Shown here: positions 7,413-13,794 of the stretch, piece after piece | Layout of the letters: each line of letters begins with the position of its first letter | Numbering within the stretch: the first letter of the stretch is position 1 | From: an uncultured bacterium | Lineage (GTDB): Bacteria > Cyanobacteriota > Vampirovibrionia > Gastranaerophilales > Gastranaerophilaceae | Direction of reading: 5' to 3' | Assembly (NCBI GenBank): GCA_900551965.1 | Contig: URYF01000022.1 | Span: 1 to 21,935 of the forward strand | Length of the DNA: 21,935 nt | Position numbers and translations under genes: made by a program | The notes under the pieces: generated by a model | What the model was told of the DNA's origin: nothing | The model's database searches: none | Seen by the model: only the letters and a program-made list of their open reading frames with translations

Positions 7413-8606
7413 TTAAAATTTTTTATCAAATGATTTTTTCTTTTCGGCGGCTGTTTGAATTTGCTCTTTTCTTGCATTAACCTGTTTTTGAAACTCTTTG
7501 ATTACATCATTTATAACATATTCATCTTTCTTTTCTGCTCTGACTATAAAGCCTGAAGCTTTATCATGTCCGCCGCCGTTATGAGCTAAAGCAATCTTTC
7601 GAACATTGATATGGTTGCTTCTGGCACTTACATATAAGCAGTTATTTTCTTTTGGTGTAATAAGTAAGGAGACCTCTATATCTTCAATATTGCGAAGGTT
7701 AGCCGAATATGTTTTAATTCTGTTTTGTACCTCGTATCGCATGTCATCATCTTGTATATTATCAATTGCTTTTTGGACATCGTTATCTATATACAACGCA
7801 GCTACATTACCTTTAAATTTTACCCTCTCTCGAACCATAGCCATTACCTGCAGACCCTCTTTCGAAAGTTTTGCATTCATTCTTCGGGCAACCTTTTCGG
7901 GGTTCAATCCGTTTTTTACTAACAAAACAGTATCATAAAATGGCATAGTGTTTGTTGCATAATTAAAATTTCCGGTATCTCCAAGTATTCCCGTATAGAT
8001 AGAATTGTTAAACCCTGCCGGAAGTTCTGACGGTAATAGTCCCAGAGGTTTTGTTAGTTGCATAATAATTTCTGACGCGGATGGGCAAGAACTATCCGTA
8101 AAATTAATATCAGCATAAATCATTCGTTTCTGTAAATTATTATTCATGATCTCGGGTAGTTTGTGATGATCTATTTTAATAGTTTTTCTTGCAGGCTTAA
8201 AAACATCTCTATAGTAATCTCTGTCCATCAAATTGATATCAGATGTGTCAACAGAAACAGCCAAATCGTACTGTTTTGGTGGAATTCTTAAATACTGCGG
8301 ATCTTTTTCAAGCTCAATAACATTCATAACATTATTGTCTTGAAGATATTTAAATTTTTTTGGAACCCGTCCAAAAATATATACATCAATCATTTGTCCG
8401 GTTTTTTTGTTCAGTAAATATGCAGCTGCAAAACATGCTCCGATAGAATCAGCATCAGGATTGTTGTGACCTGATATTGCAATTCTTTTGATTGAAGCAT
8501 CTTCAACAACATTTTTTATCAAATCAATCTGTTTTTTATTTTCATTTTTTCTTGGAGTCCAGCCGTTAAAACTAACTTTTACCGGACTAATTGGAGATAT
8601 TTGCAT
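7413..8606 (-). CDS. DHH-family phosphoesterase (NrnA-like nanoRNase/pAp phosphatase)
   Basis: The 397-aa product has the DHH-DHHA1 architecture. Motif I is GHNNPDADSIG (H47, D51, D53), motif II is SVDTSD (D119), motif III is the family-naming D145-H146-H147, and motif IV is GILGDTGNF (D209); together they bind two Mn ions. The C-terminal DHHA1 domain carries GGGHDKASGF (about 343-352) for substrate. This is the pattern of NrnA-type enzymes, which degrade 2-5 nt RNAs and/or dephosphorylate pAp; a c-di-AMP/pApA hydrolase is the main alternative. All catalytic residues are present. Before the domain is a 15-residue extension, MQISPISPVKVSFNG, ending in a V-S-F-x-G tag also seen in the 12158 protein. 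A basic Lys/Glu tail (about 375-397) follows the DHHA1 domain. It diverges from the ldpA-like operon. Confidence 0.9.
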   Translation of the reverse strand: MQISPISPVKVSFNGWTPRKNENKKQIDLIKNVVEDASIKRIAISGHNNPDADSIGACFAAAYLLNKKTGQMIDVYIFGRVPKKFKYLQDNNVMNVIELEKDPQYLRIPPKQYDLAVSVDTSDINLMDRDYYRDVFKPARKTIKIDHHKLPEIMNNNLQKRMIYADINFTDSSCPSASEIIMQLTKPLGLLPSELPAGFNNSIYTGILGDTGNFNYATNTMPFYDTVLLVKNGLNPEKVARRMNAKLSKEGLQVMAMVRERVKFKGNVAALYIDNDVQKAIDNIQDDDMRYEVQNRIKTYSANLRNIEDIEVSLLITPKENNCLYVSARSNHINVRKIALAHNGGGHDKASGFIVRAEKKDEYVINDVIKEFQKQVNARKEQIQTAAEKKKSFDKKF

Positions 8607-8630
8607 TCCCGAGTGTTCCCTTTTGTATCT

Positions 8631-8636
8631 ATTATA
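8631..8636 (-). promoter_or_regulatory. Possible -10 for the DHH gene
   Basis: A perfect TATAAT on the minus strand (complement of 8631-8636) lies 25 nt upstream of the ATG at 8606, giving a leader of about 18 nt. I see no good -35, so this is a tentative call. Confidence 0.4.
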
Positions 8637-8735
8637 AAGCCTCTCAAAAAAAATTTTGCTAATGTCTTTAAATCTTTTTTCTTTTTTTGTAATAAAATAT
8701 CAGCGTGGAATATATTTTAATAAGGTATTGATATT

Positions 8736-9698
8736 ATGCTAAAAGATTTGTTAGATAATAAAAAGTGTTTTAAGTTGGTATGCGGAGCCGGGAATGAAGA
8801 TGCTCAGGAAGTTGAAAAGCTTGTTCTGATTTATTCTCTTGCGGGCTGTAATTTTTTTGATTTATGCGCAAAACCTGAGATTGTCGATGCTGCAAAACGG
8901 GGACTTGAAAGAGCAGGGATAAAAGAGAATCGCTATCTTTGTGTCAGTGTAGGGATTGATGGTGATCCTCATATTACAAAAGCTGTTATTGATCAAAATA
9001 AATGTGTAAAATGCGGCAGATGTAAGCTTGTTTGTCCGCATGATGCGATTATTGAACTTGATAAGTATAAGGTTAAACAAGTCCGCTGTATAGGCTGTTC
9101 TCAGTGCGCGAATAATTGCCCGAAACATGCTGTCCAGATGGTTACTCAGCTTCAGGATTATAAAGAGGTTTTACCTAAACTTATTGCTAAGGGTATTGAT
9201 TGTATTGAGTTTCATGCTATTTCAACTGATGAAAATGATGTTATGGACAAATGGCTGCAAATCAATGATTATTTTGACGGAATGCTGTGTATATCGCTTG
9301 ACCGCTCGGAGCTTGGGGACAAAAAGTTAAAAGAACGTGTCAAAAAAATGCTGGAAATTAGAAAACCTTATACCACAATTATTCAGGCTGACGGAGTTGC
9401 AATGAGCGGGAATAATGATGAATACGGAACAACGCTTCAGGCTGTTGCGACCGCACAACTGTTTCAAAATGCTGATATGTCTGCTTATATTATGATGTCT
9501 GGCGGTACAAATACAAAATCAATAGAATTAGCTTCATTGTGCGGGATTCAGCCGCATTGCCTTGCAGTTGGTTCTTATGCCAGAAAAATCGTAAAAGAAT
9601 ATCTAACTGCTGATGATTTATTTACAAATCCTGATAAGCTTGCCAAGGCTGTGAAAATTGCCAAATCACTTGTAGATGTTATGGTGAATAATGATTAA
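8736..9698 (+). CDS. ldpA: LdpA-like iron-sulfur protein (cyanobacterial circadian/redox protein homologue)
   Basis: The 320-aa product has three parts. The N-terminal ~85 residues (FKLVCGAGNEDAQEVEKLVL..., IYSLAGCNFFDLCAKPEIV) align by eye with the start of cyanobacterial LdpA (remembered as FKLICGAS..., YALAGADCIDVAADP). Next is a ferredoxin module with two CxxCxxCxxxCP motifs (C90/93/96/100 and C118/121/124/128), enough for two [4Fe-4S] clusters. The last ~190 residues match the LdpA C-terminal region, with PYTTIIQADGVAMSG and MSGGTNTKSIELASLCG. In Synechococcus LdpA senses redox state and adjusts the period of the Kai clock. The host here is presumably non-photosynthetic, so its role is open. 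It overlaps the downstream HAD gene by 8 nt, indicating an operon. The Fe-S part is certain; the LdpA family is my reading from memory. Confidence 0.78.
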   Translation: MLKDLLDNKKCFKLVCGAGNEDAQEVEKLVLIYSLAGCNFFDLCAKPEIVDAAKRGLERAGIKENRYLCVSVGIDGDPHITKAVIDQNKCVKCGRCKLVCPHDAIIELDKYKVKQVRCIGCSQCANNCPKHAVQMVTQLQDYKEVLPKLIAKGIDCIEFHAISTDENDVMDKWLQINDYFDGMLCISLDRSELGDKKLKERVKKMLEIRKPYTTIIQADGVAMSGNNDEYGTTLQAVATAQLFQNADMSAYIMMSGGTNTKSIELASLCGIQPHCLAVGSYARKIVKEYLTADDLFTNPDKLAKAVKIAKSLVDVMVNND

Positions 9699-10446
9699 TT
9701 TGAAATTTAATAATCACGAATTTTCTAATATTGATACTGTTTTGTTTGACAAAGACGGAACTTTTATTGACCTTCACTATTTTTGGGGCAAAATGACAGA
9801 GCTTAGGGTAAATGAAATTATCAAGCTTTATGGCTTAAAAGAAGGTTTGTTCCCTGAACTTTGTTTAAAGCTCGGGTATGATACTTCTTGCGCTAGGATG
9901 CTATCAGATGGGATTACAGCGCTTTATTCAAGACCTGTTATTATTCAAATTTTTTGTAAGGATTTGCAAGATTTTGGGGTTAATATCAGTGAAAATGAAC
10001 TTGAAAATATTTTTGATAGTGTCAGTACAATTTTTTATCAAGATATGATTAAATATACAAAGCCGATTGATTCAGCAATCGATTTTATCAAAAATATTAA
10101 ATCCCGCGGGGTAAAGACCGGAATAGTTACCTCTGATTCTGTTGAATCAACTCACTTGACTCTTAAACATTTTAACTGGGAGCCTCTGTTTAATGTTGTT
10201 ATCGGCAGAGAATCAACTACAGAAACAAAAGAAAGCGGTGCCCCCGTAAAAATGGCGCTGGAGATTCTCGGGGCAAATCCTCAATCCACAATCATGATTG
10301 GTGATGCTCCAATGGATTATCTTGCAGCAAAAAATGCCGGGCTAGATAGAACAATTCTGGTTGCAACCGGACAGATTAAACAAGATGAATTGTCTAAAAC
10401 CTCTGAATATACAATCAATACCCTAAATGATATCAATATTTTTTAA
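9691..10446 (+). CDS. HAD-superfamily hydrolase (phosphoglycolate-phosphatase-like)
   Basis: The 251-aa product is a HAD subfamily IA phosphatase. Motif I is LFDKDGTF (D20 nucleophile, D22), motif II is GIVTSDS (T148), motif III is the Lys in GAPVKMAL (K187), and motif IV is IGDAPMDYLAAKNAG (D205, D209). The helical cap between motifs I and II (about 30-130) is C1 type. Length and order match phosphoglycolate phosphatase and related sugar-phosphatases; the substrate cannot be read from the sequence. The start ATG lies inside the end of the ldpA-like gene (8-nt overlap, -1 frame), so translation is probably coupled and the two products may act in one pathway. No terminator is seen before the tRNA-Gln promoter 20 nt downstream. 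Confidence 0.88.
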   Translation: MINLKFNNHEFSNIDTVLFDKDGTFIDLHYFWGKMTELRVNEIIKLYGLKEGLFPELCLKLGYDTSCARMLSDGITALYSRPVIIQIFCKDLQDFGVNISENELENIFDSVSTIFYQDMIKYTKPIDSAIDFIKNIKSRGVKTGIVTSDSVESTHLTLKHFNWEPLFNVVIGRESTTETKESGAPVKMALEILGANPQSTIMIGDAPMDYLAAKNAGLDRTILVATGQIKQDELSKTSEYTINTLNDINIF

Positions 10447-10465
10447 TTTAATCACTTCTTAGGGC

Positions 10466-10493
10466 TTGTATTTCTGTTTTCAAATGCTAAAAT
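10466..10493 (+). promoter_or_regulatory. Promoter of tRNA-Gln
   Basis: TTGTAT (10466-10471), a 16-bp spacer and TAAAAT (10488-10493), with a TG extension at 10485-10486. Predicted start near 10500 is 5 nt before the tRNA. Confidence 0.6.
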
Positions 10494-10504
10494 AAAACAT
10501 GTAA

Positions 10505-10575
10505 TCCCGGATCGTCTAGTGGCAGGACGAAAGATTCTGGCTCTTTTAACGGTGGTTCGAATCCATCTCCGGGAG
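10505..10575 (+). tRNA. tRNA-Gln (anticodon CTG), CCA not encoded
   Basis: TCCCGGA (10505-10511) pairs perfectly with TCCGGGA (10568-10574); the discriminator is G (10575). The D stem is GTCT/GGAC. The anticodon stem AAAGA/TCTTT closes loop TTCTGGC (10535-10541), placing CTG at 10537-10539. The T arm is GGTGG-TTCGAAT-CCATC with one wobble pair. The next bases are TTTT, so CCA must be added enzymatically, unlike tRNA-Asn at 6890. An imperfect copy of its 3' end lies 170 bp downstream. Confidence 0.92.
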
Positions 10576-10580
10576 TTTTA
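10560..10580 (+). repeat. Direct repeat copy 1: tRNA-Gln 3' end
   Basis: AATCCATCT-CC-GGGAGTTTTA covers the T-arm/acceptor end of tRNA-Gln and five bases beyond. Copy 2 at 10730-10751 shares the first 9 and last 10 bases. Such duplications of tRNA 3' ends are the usual footprint of site-specific integration (att sites). Confidence 0.6.
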
Positions 10581-10614
10581 TCCAAAGATTTATGTAAGAA
10601 ATAAAAGAATAAAG

Positions 10615-10655
10615 AAAACACCCGGAAAGTCTTCTCACCGCGGTGTTTTTATTTT
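10615..10655 (+). terminator. Terminator downstream of tRNA-Gln
   Basis: AAAACACC (10615-10622) pairs with GGTGTTTT (10642-10649), with an inner CGG/CCG (10623-10625 / 10638-10640), followed by TTATTTT. Its AAAACACC...GGTGTTTT design recurs at 11475-11514, and a further half-copy AAAAACACCGGAGG sits at about 10656-10669. Confidence 0.75.
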
Positions 10656-10729
10656 AAAAACACCGGAGGTTCTACCCACAAGGGGTACCCTCATCTGCAC
10701 GGCTCGAATCTCGCCTGCATCTGAGCTGA

Positions 10730-10751
10730 AATCCATCTTGCGGGAGTTTTA
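10730..10751 (+). repeat. Direct repeat copy 2: displaced tRNA-Gln 3' end
   Basis: AATCCATCT-TGC-GGGAGTTTTA repeats the tRNA-Gln 3' terminus (10560-10580) with a 2-to-3 base change in the middle. No matching 5' acceptor strand (TCCCGCA) or anticodon arm precedes it, so it is not a second intact tRNA. It is probably an att-like remnant or a decayed tRNA. Confidence 0.6.
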
Positions 10752-10830
10752 CTAAGCCCGTATTGTTTTTGATATTTTAGCGTATCGGTTAGCATTTCTT
10801 TTGCAAATTTGTTTGTTTTATTATTACGAT

Positions 10831-11193
10831 ATGAATATGACAAAATATATATGTATGAATATTTTATCCATATTAGGAAATGTTGGTTTTAGTATTTTAT
10901 TATGCATGTTATTTATAACATTATTCATGTACACTTCTGACTATAATTATTTAATGGGATTGATTGCTTTTTTAGGAGATATATGTTTTAGATATTATAT
11001 TGTAATTATTCCCCTGATTATCTTAATATTGCCCATCGAAATGTTTATACACAAAATTGCGCATAATAAATTTATTATAGATATAGCATTCAAAAATGAA
11101 AAAATAAGATACACATATAATATTTTGTTTTGGTTGGGTATAATTAGTTCTGTTTTATACCTGTTATTTTATTTGTGGTTTGTAACAAGATAA
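10831..11193 (+). CDS. Orphan AT-rich membrane protein (about 120 aa)
   Basis: I do not recognise this ORF. From the ATG at 10831 it gives 120 aa with about three long hydrophobic segments (around residues 10-35, 50-70 and 95-117) rich in Ile, Leu, Phe and Tyr. A short charged loop (KNEKIRYTYN) sits before the last segment. Other in-frame starts are the ATGs at 10837 and 10855 and a TTG at 10801. None has a visible Shine-Dalgarno. It is noticeably more AT-rich than its neighbours and uses many ATA and ATT codons. It sits alone, just beyond the duplicated tRNA-Gln 3' end, which suggests acquired or decaying DNA. It may be a real small membrane protein or a chance hydrophobic frame in AT-rich sequence. 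Confidence 0.5.
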   Translation: MNMTKYICMNILSILGNVGFSILLCMLFITLFMYTSDYNYLMGLIAFLGDICFRYYIVIIPLIILILPIEMFIHKIAHNKFIIDIAFKNEKIRYTYNILFWLGIISSVLYLLFYLWFVTR

Positions 11194-11394
11194 ACCAATT
11201 AAAACTTTAAAGTTTAAAAAGCAATTATTTGATAATTGCATTATAGTGTTATATTAAATTTTTATTTTGCTAAATATATTTCGTTTAAAACTTTTTACAT
11301 AAGACCTCTCTTTCTTCTTCCCAAGTTAGAATAATTCAGATGCAAAAATTAGCCAGTGCATAAACGGATAAATAATAGGTAAGTGGGTCTATTG

Positions 11395-11410
11395 TACTAC
11401 AGATGTCGTA
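11395..11410. promoter_or_regulatory. Orphan BlaI/MecI/CopY-like operator dyad
   Basis: TACTACAGATGTCGTA is a 16-bp dyad with one mismatched pair. It contains TACA-GA-TGTC, one base from the TACAnnTGTA core recognised by BlaI/MecI/CopY winged-helix repressors. No BlaI-type gene or clear downstream target lies nearby, so it may be a relic or a chance match. Confidence 0.3.
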
Positions 11411-11474
11411 ATGTGTCAAATTTGTATTTATATATTGAACTTGCGGAGAAGTTTTTTACAAATATATAAGATTT

Positions 11475-11514
11475 AAAAACACCCCGGAGAGTATTATCTC
11501 AGAGGTGTTTTTTT
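11475..11514. terminator. Bidirectional terminator after the 12158 gene
   Basis: AAAAACACC (11475-11483) pairs with GGTGTTTTT (11504-11512), with an inner GAGA/TCTC. U tracts occur on both strands (seven on plus, five on minus). It serves the minus-strand gene ending at 11541 and resembles the hairpin at 10615-10655. Confidence 0.75.
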
Positions 11515-11540
11515 GAATAAAAGTGTAAAGTGAAGAAGCT

Positions 11541-12158
11541 TTAAAATTCTTTAGTTAGTTTATAAACATTATCATCTCCAGGGAAGTATAAAACATCTCC
11601 TTTTACTCTACTCATCAGTTCGCCAAGTTTTTCGGCAGTTTTTTCGTTTTCAGAAATCATCAAACTTTCGATTTTTGCATTTTTGAAGTTTAAAGTCAGG
11701 GCTTGTTCCGGAGATAGGGAAAGTGTGCCGATTTTTGCGTTTCCAAGATCTGTAACTTTAGAACCGGAAATATTTATGAAATCAAAGGTTTGATTTCCCA
11801 GTTTTGTTACTGCGGAATCTTTCATTTCTGCTTCTCCAAAATTACTTATTGCGTTAAATAATTTAACCTCATCTATTCCGAAAGCTGCAAAGGTTTTGCC
11901 CGGTTCTGGCTGTCCGTATTCAAGAACTGCAAGTTTCCCGCTCTTTAGTTTTTCAAATGAATATTCTAATTCTTCAAGAATTTTTTCGTAGTTTTTACTT
12001 TTTATTGCATCTGCCAATGTTTTGGAAATTTTAGCTGTGCCGCTGAATGAAACTGTATCGCAGTTTATTTGTCCTAGATTTTGTTTAGAACTTGGGGTTG
12101 AGTGTTGTAAGTTAACGCTTGGGGTTTGGTAGTTGAAATTTATTGCTGATATATTCAT
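11541..12158 (-). CDS. Hypothetical protein with N-terminal 'VSFSG' tag
   Basis: The 205-aa product is not one I recognise. The first 40 residues are Ser/Asn/Gln-rich, low-complexity and probably disordered (MNISAINFNYQTPS...), ending in VSFSG (36-40), the same V-S-F-x-G pattern as in the DHH protein (11-15). The remainder (about 41-205) looks like a compact alpha/beta domain with several short strands (FDFINISGSKVTDLGNAKIGTLSLSP, FKNAKIESLMISEN), loosely reminiscent of short beta-solenoid or leucine-rich repeats, but no clear family. There is no signal peptide. The start is well supported: AAGGAG (complement of 12165-12170) is 6 nt from the ATG. It ends at the bidirectional terminator and diverges from the aminotransferase gene. 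Confidence 0.82.
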   Translation of the reverse strand: MNISAINFNYQTPSVNLQHSTPSSKQNLGQINCDTVSFSGTAKISKTLADAIKSKNYEKILEELEYSFEKLKSGKLAVLEYGQPEPGKTFAAFGIDEVKLFNAISNFGEAEMKDSAVTKLGNQTFDFINISGSKVTDLGNAKIGTLSLSPEQALTLNFKNAKIESLMISENEKTAEKLGELMSRVKGDVLYFPGDDNVYKLTKEF

Positions 12159-12253
12159 GTTTTTCTCCTTATTAGTTTTCTATTTAAAACATAAAAATAA
12201 TATTTTTTGCCTTAATTATTATGTTTTTTGTAAATATTTATTCTTAAATGCGC

Positions 12254-12272
12254 TAATATAAAGTTTATATTA
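12254..12272. promoter_or_regulatory. 19-bp perfect palindrome over the -35 region of the aminotransferase promoter
   Basis: TAATATAAAGTTTATATTA is a perfect dyad centred on G12263. It ends 15 bp before the extended -10 (TG at 12288) and so covers the place of the -35 hexamer, which is otherwise poor. This is a plausible regulator binding site, but AT-only palindromes can arise by chance. Confidence 0.4.
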
Positions 12273-12287
12273 AGACGTAAAAAGCTA

Positions 12288-12296
12288 TGGTATAAT
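12288..12296 (+). promoter_or_regulatory. Extended -10 promoter of the aminotransferase gene
   Basis: TGGTATAAT is a perfect extended -10 with no good -35. Predicted start near 12303 gives a 33-nt leader holding AAAGGAG. Confidence 0.65.
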
Positions 12297-12335
12297 AATC
12301 TTATATAGTTTGGTAGGTTAATAAAGGAGATAAAT

Positions 12336-13460
12336 ATGATTCCTATTTTTGATTCAAAACGCCAATATGCACAAATTGGGGAAGAAGCTGAAAAGGCTGT
12401 ATGTGAAGTAATGAGATCCGGTTGTTATATTTTAGGACCGAATGTTAAAGCGTTAGAAAATGAGCTTGCAAGCTACATTGGCTGCAATTACACTGTAGCT
12501 TTGAACTCTGGTACAGATGCTTTGCATATTGCCCTAAGAGCTTTAGATATAGGTGAAGGCGATGAAGTTATCACAACAGCATTTACCTTTGTAGCAACTG
12601 CGGAAGCTATCGGCATGGTTGGTGCAAAACCTGTATTTGTTGATATTGATGCAGATACTTATAATATTGATCCTGCTAAAATTGAAGCTGCTATTACTTC
12701 AAAGACAAAAGCTATTATCCCGGTTCATTTGTATGGACAACCTTGTGATATGGATGCAATTATGGCTATTGCTAAAAAGCATGATTTGAGAGTTATTGAA
12801 GACTGCTGCCAAGCCATCGGTTCATCTTATAAAGGTAAAAAAGTCGGTACATTTGGTGAAATCGGCTGCTATAGCTTCTATCCTACTAAGAACTTAGGAA
12901 CAATGGGTGATGGTGGTCTTTGTACTGTTAATGATGAAAAACTCAGAGATAGATTGATTGCTTTAAGAAACCACGGTTCAATGGTTCGTTACCATAATGA
13001 TGAATTGGGTGTAAACAGCAGACTTGATGAAATTCAAGCAGCTATTTTAAGAATTAAAGCAAGATATATTGAAGAATGGAATGCAAAAAGAAGAGAACAT
13101 GCTGCATATTATAATCAATTATTTGCAAGCTGTTCAGATATCCAAACTCCTGTTGAATTAGATGATACTCATTGTGTTTATCACCAATATACAGTTAAAA
13201 TTCCAAACAGAGATGCAGTTCACAAAATGTTAGGTGAAAATGGTATTGGCGCTATGTTGTATTATCCGATTCCGCTTCACTTCCAAAAAGTTAATGCATG
13301 GCTTGGCATGGGACCTGGTTCACTTCCTGTAACTGAAAAGAATACAGAAATTGTAATCTCACTTCCTATGTTCCCGGAATTAACTAAAGAAGAACAGGAT
13401 ACTGTTGCCAGCACTTTGATTTCTTGTATTGAAAAATCAAAATCTGTTGCAGCTGTATAG
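12336..13460 (+). CDS. DegT/DnrJ/EryC1/StrS-family PLP aminotransferase
   Basis: The 374-aa product has the full length and motifs of sugar aminotransferases of the DegT/StrS family. They are the N-terminal P.FD..R block, NSGTDALHIAL (58-67, phosphate and ring contacts), ITTAFTFVATAEA (79-91), PVHLYGQPCDMD (129-140), IEDCCQAIGSS (D156 contacts the PLP pyridine N), the Schiff-base lysine K185 in FYPTKNLGTMGDGG, and NSRLDEIQAA near 230. Such enzymes transfer an amino group, usually from glutamate, to a keto-sugar nucleotide for polysaccharide, LPS or glycan synthesis. No other sugar gene is adjacent, so the sugar is unknown. Start: AAAGGAG 7-8 nt before the ATG. It has a strong promoter and a strong terminator of its own. 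Family certain, substrate open. Confidence 0.92.
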   Translation: MIPIFDSKRQYAQIGEEAEKAVCEVMRSGCYILGPNVKALENELASYIGCNYTVALNSGTDALHIALRALDIGEGDEVITTAFTFVATAEAIGMVGAKPVFVDIDADTYNIDPAKIEAAITSKTKAIIPVHLYGQPCDMDAIMAIAKKHDLRVIEDCCQAIGSSYKGKKVGTFGEIGCYSFYPTKNLGTMGDGGLCTVNDEKLRDRLIALRNHGSMVRYHNDELGVNSRLDEIQAAILRIKARYIEEWNAKRREHAAYYNQLFASCSDIQTPVELDDTHCVYHQYTVKIPNRDAVHKMLGENGIGAMLYYPIPLHFQKVNAWLGMGPGSLPVTEKNTEIVISLPMFPELTKEEQDTVASTLISCIEKSKSVAAV

Positions 13461-13490
13461 ATTTTAATAGTTAATAATAATATTAAAATA

Positions 13491-13524
13491 AAAGTCCTTT
13501 GAATAATTCTCAAAGGACTTTTTT
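13491..13524. terminator. Bidirectional terminator between convergent genes
   Basis: The 12-bp stem AAAGTCCTTTGA (13491-13502) / TCAAAGGACTTT (13510-13521), with a 7-nt loop, is flanked by U tracts in both directions. It is the best hairpin in the window. Its right edge touches the stop codon of the convergent gene (13523). Confidence 0.9.
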
Positions 13525-13780
13525 ATGCTTGTGTAAATAATTTATGTTCACCTTTATCCGGATTTTGTTTTAATCCGTTTTGCTGGAATACGTCACTGTT
13601 AGCAAACTCTCCGACTTTGTCTGTTTGTTTTCCTTGAAACATGACTTGTAAAAGGTTATAAAGCGGAGAACTTTTAGAAAGGGTTGTATTGTTAGTCAAA
13701 CCGGTATCAGGCACACTGTATTGTGTATTAAAATCAGTGCCAGGTTTAGGGTTTAATTGTATTCCGCCGATTTGTTGCAT
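13523..13780 (-). CDS. Small hypothetical protein (85 aa), second gene of a pair
   Basis: I do not recognise this 85-aa protein. It is Gln/Asn/Gly/Pro-rich and looks largely disordered, with one short helical segment (PLYNLLQVMF, about 39-48) and a polar tail. There is no signal peptide, membrane helix or cysteine. Its AAGGAG overlaps the TAA stop of the upstream gene (the stop at 13795 sits inside TAAGGAG), with 10 nt to the ATG. The two genes are therefore almost certainly co-transcribed and translationally coupled. Their common low-complexity style and tight coupling suggest that the products work together. Confidence 0.75.
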   Translation of the reverse strand: MQQIGGIQLNPKPGTDFNTQYSVPDTGLTNNTTLSKSSPLYNLLQVMFQGKQTDKVGEFANSDVFQQNGLKQNPDKGEHKLFTQA

Positions 13781-13794
13781 TATTTGTTATCTCC

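Larger units (their letters stand above)
11194..11540. other. 347-bp gene-free AT-rich interval
   Basis: I find no convincing gene here. It contains a 14-bp palindrome AAACTTTAAAGTTT (11202-11215), a perfect hairpin GCAATTAT-TTG-ATAATTGC (11221-11239) followed by five U on the minus strand, an operator-like dyad (11395-11410) and, at its right end, a bidirectional terminator (11475-11514). The stretch 11241-11390 shows nothing I can interpret. Confidence 0.6.

Noticed and set aside
7606..7938. Plus-strand frame opposite the DHH gene
   Set aside because: Antisense shadow of conserved DHH motifs, no ribosome site.
10664..10746. Possible second tRNA or tmRNA 3' domain
   Set aside because: A T-arm/acceptor-like 3' end is present, but no complementary 5' acceptor strand, D arm or anticodon arm could be found.
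10519..10755. 78-aa open frame across tRNA-Gln and the downstream repeat
   Set aside because: It runs through a functional tRNA and a terminator hairpin, has no ribosome site, and its repeated LREFY peptide is only the translation of the duplicated tRNA end.
11221..11239. Hairpin GCAATTAT-TTG-ATAATTGC as a gene terminator
   Set aside because: It has a U tract only on the minus strand, where the nearest upstream gene already ends at the terminator 11475-11514, and the stem is AT-rich; kept only as a note.
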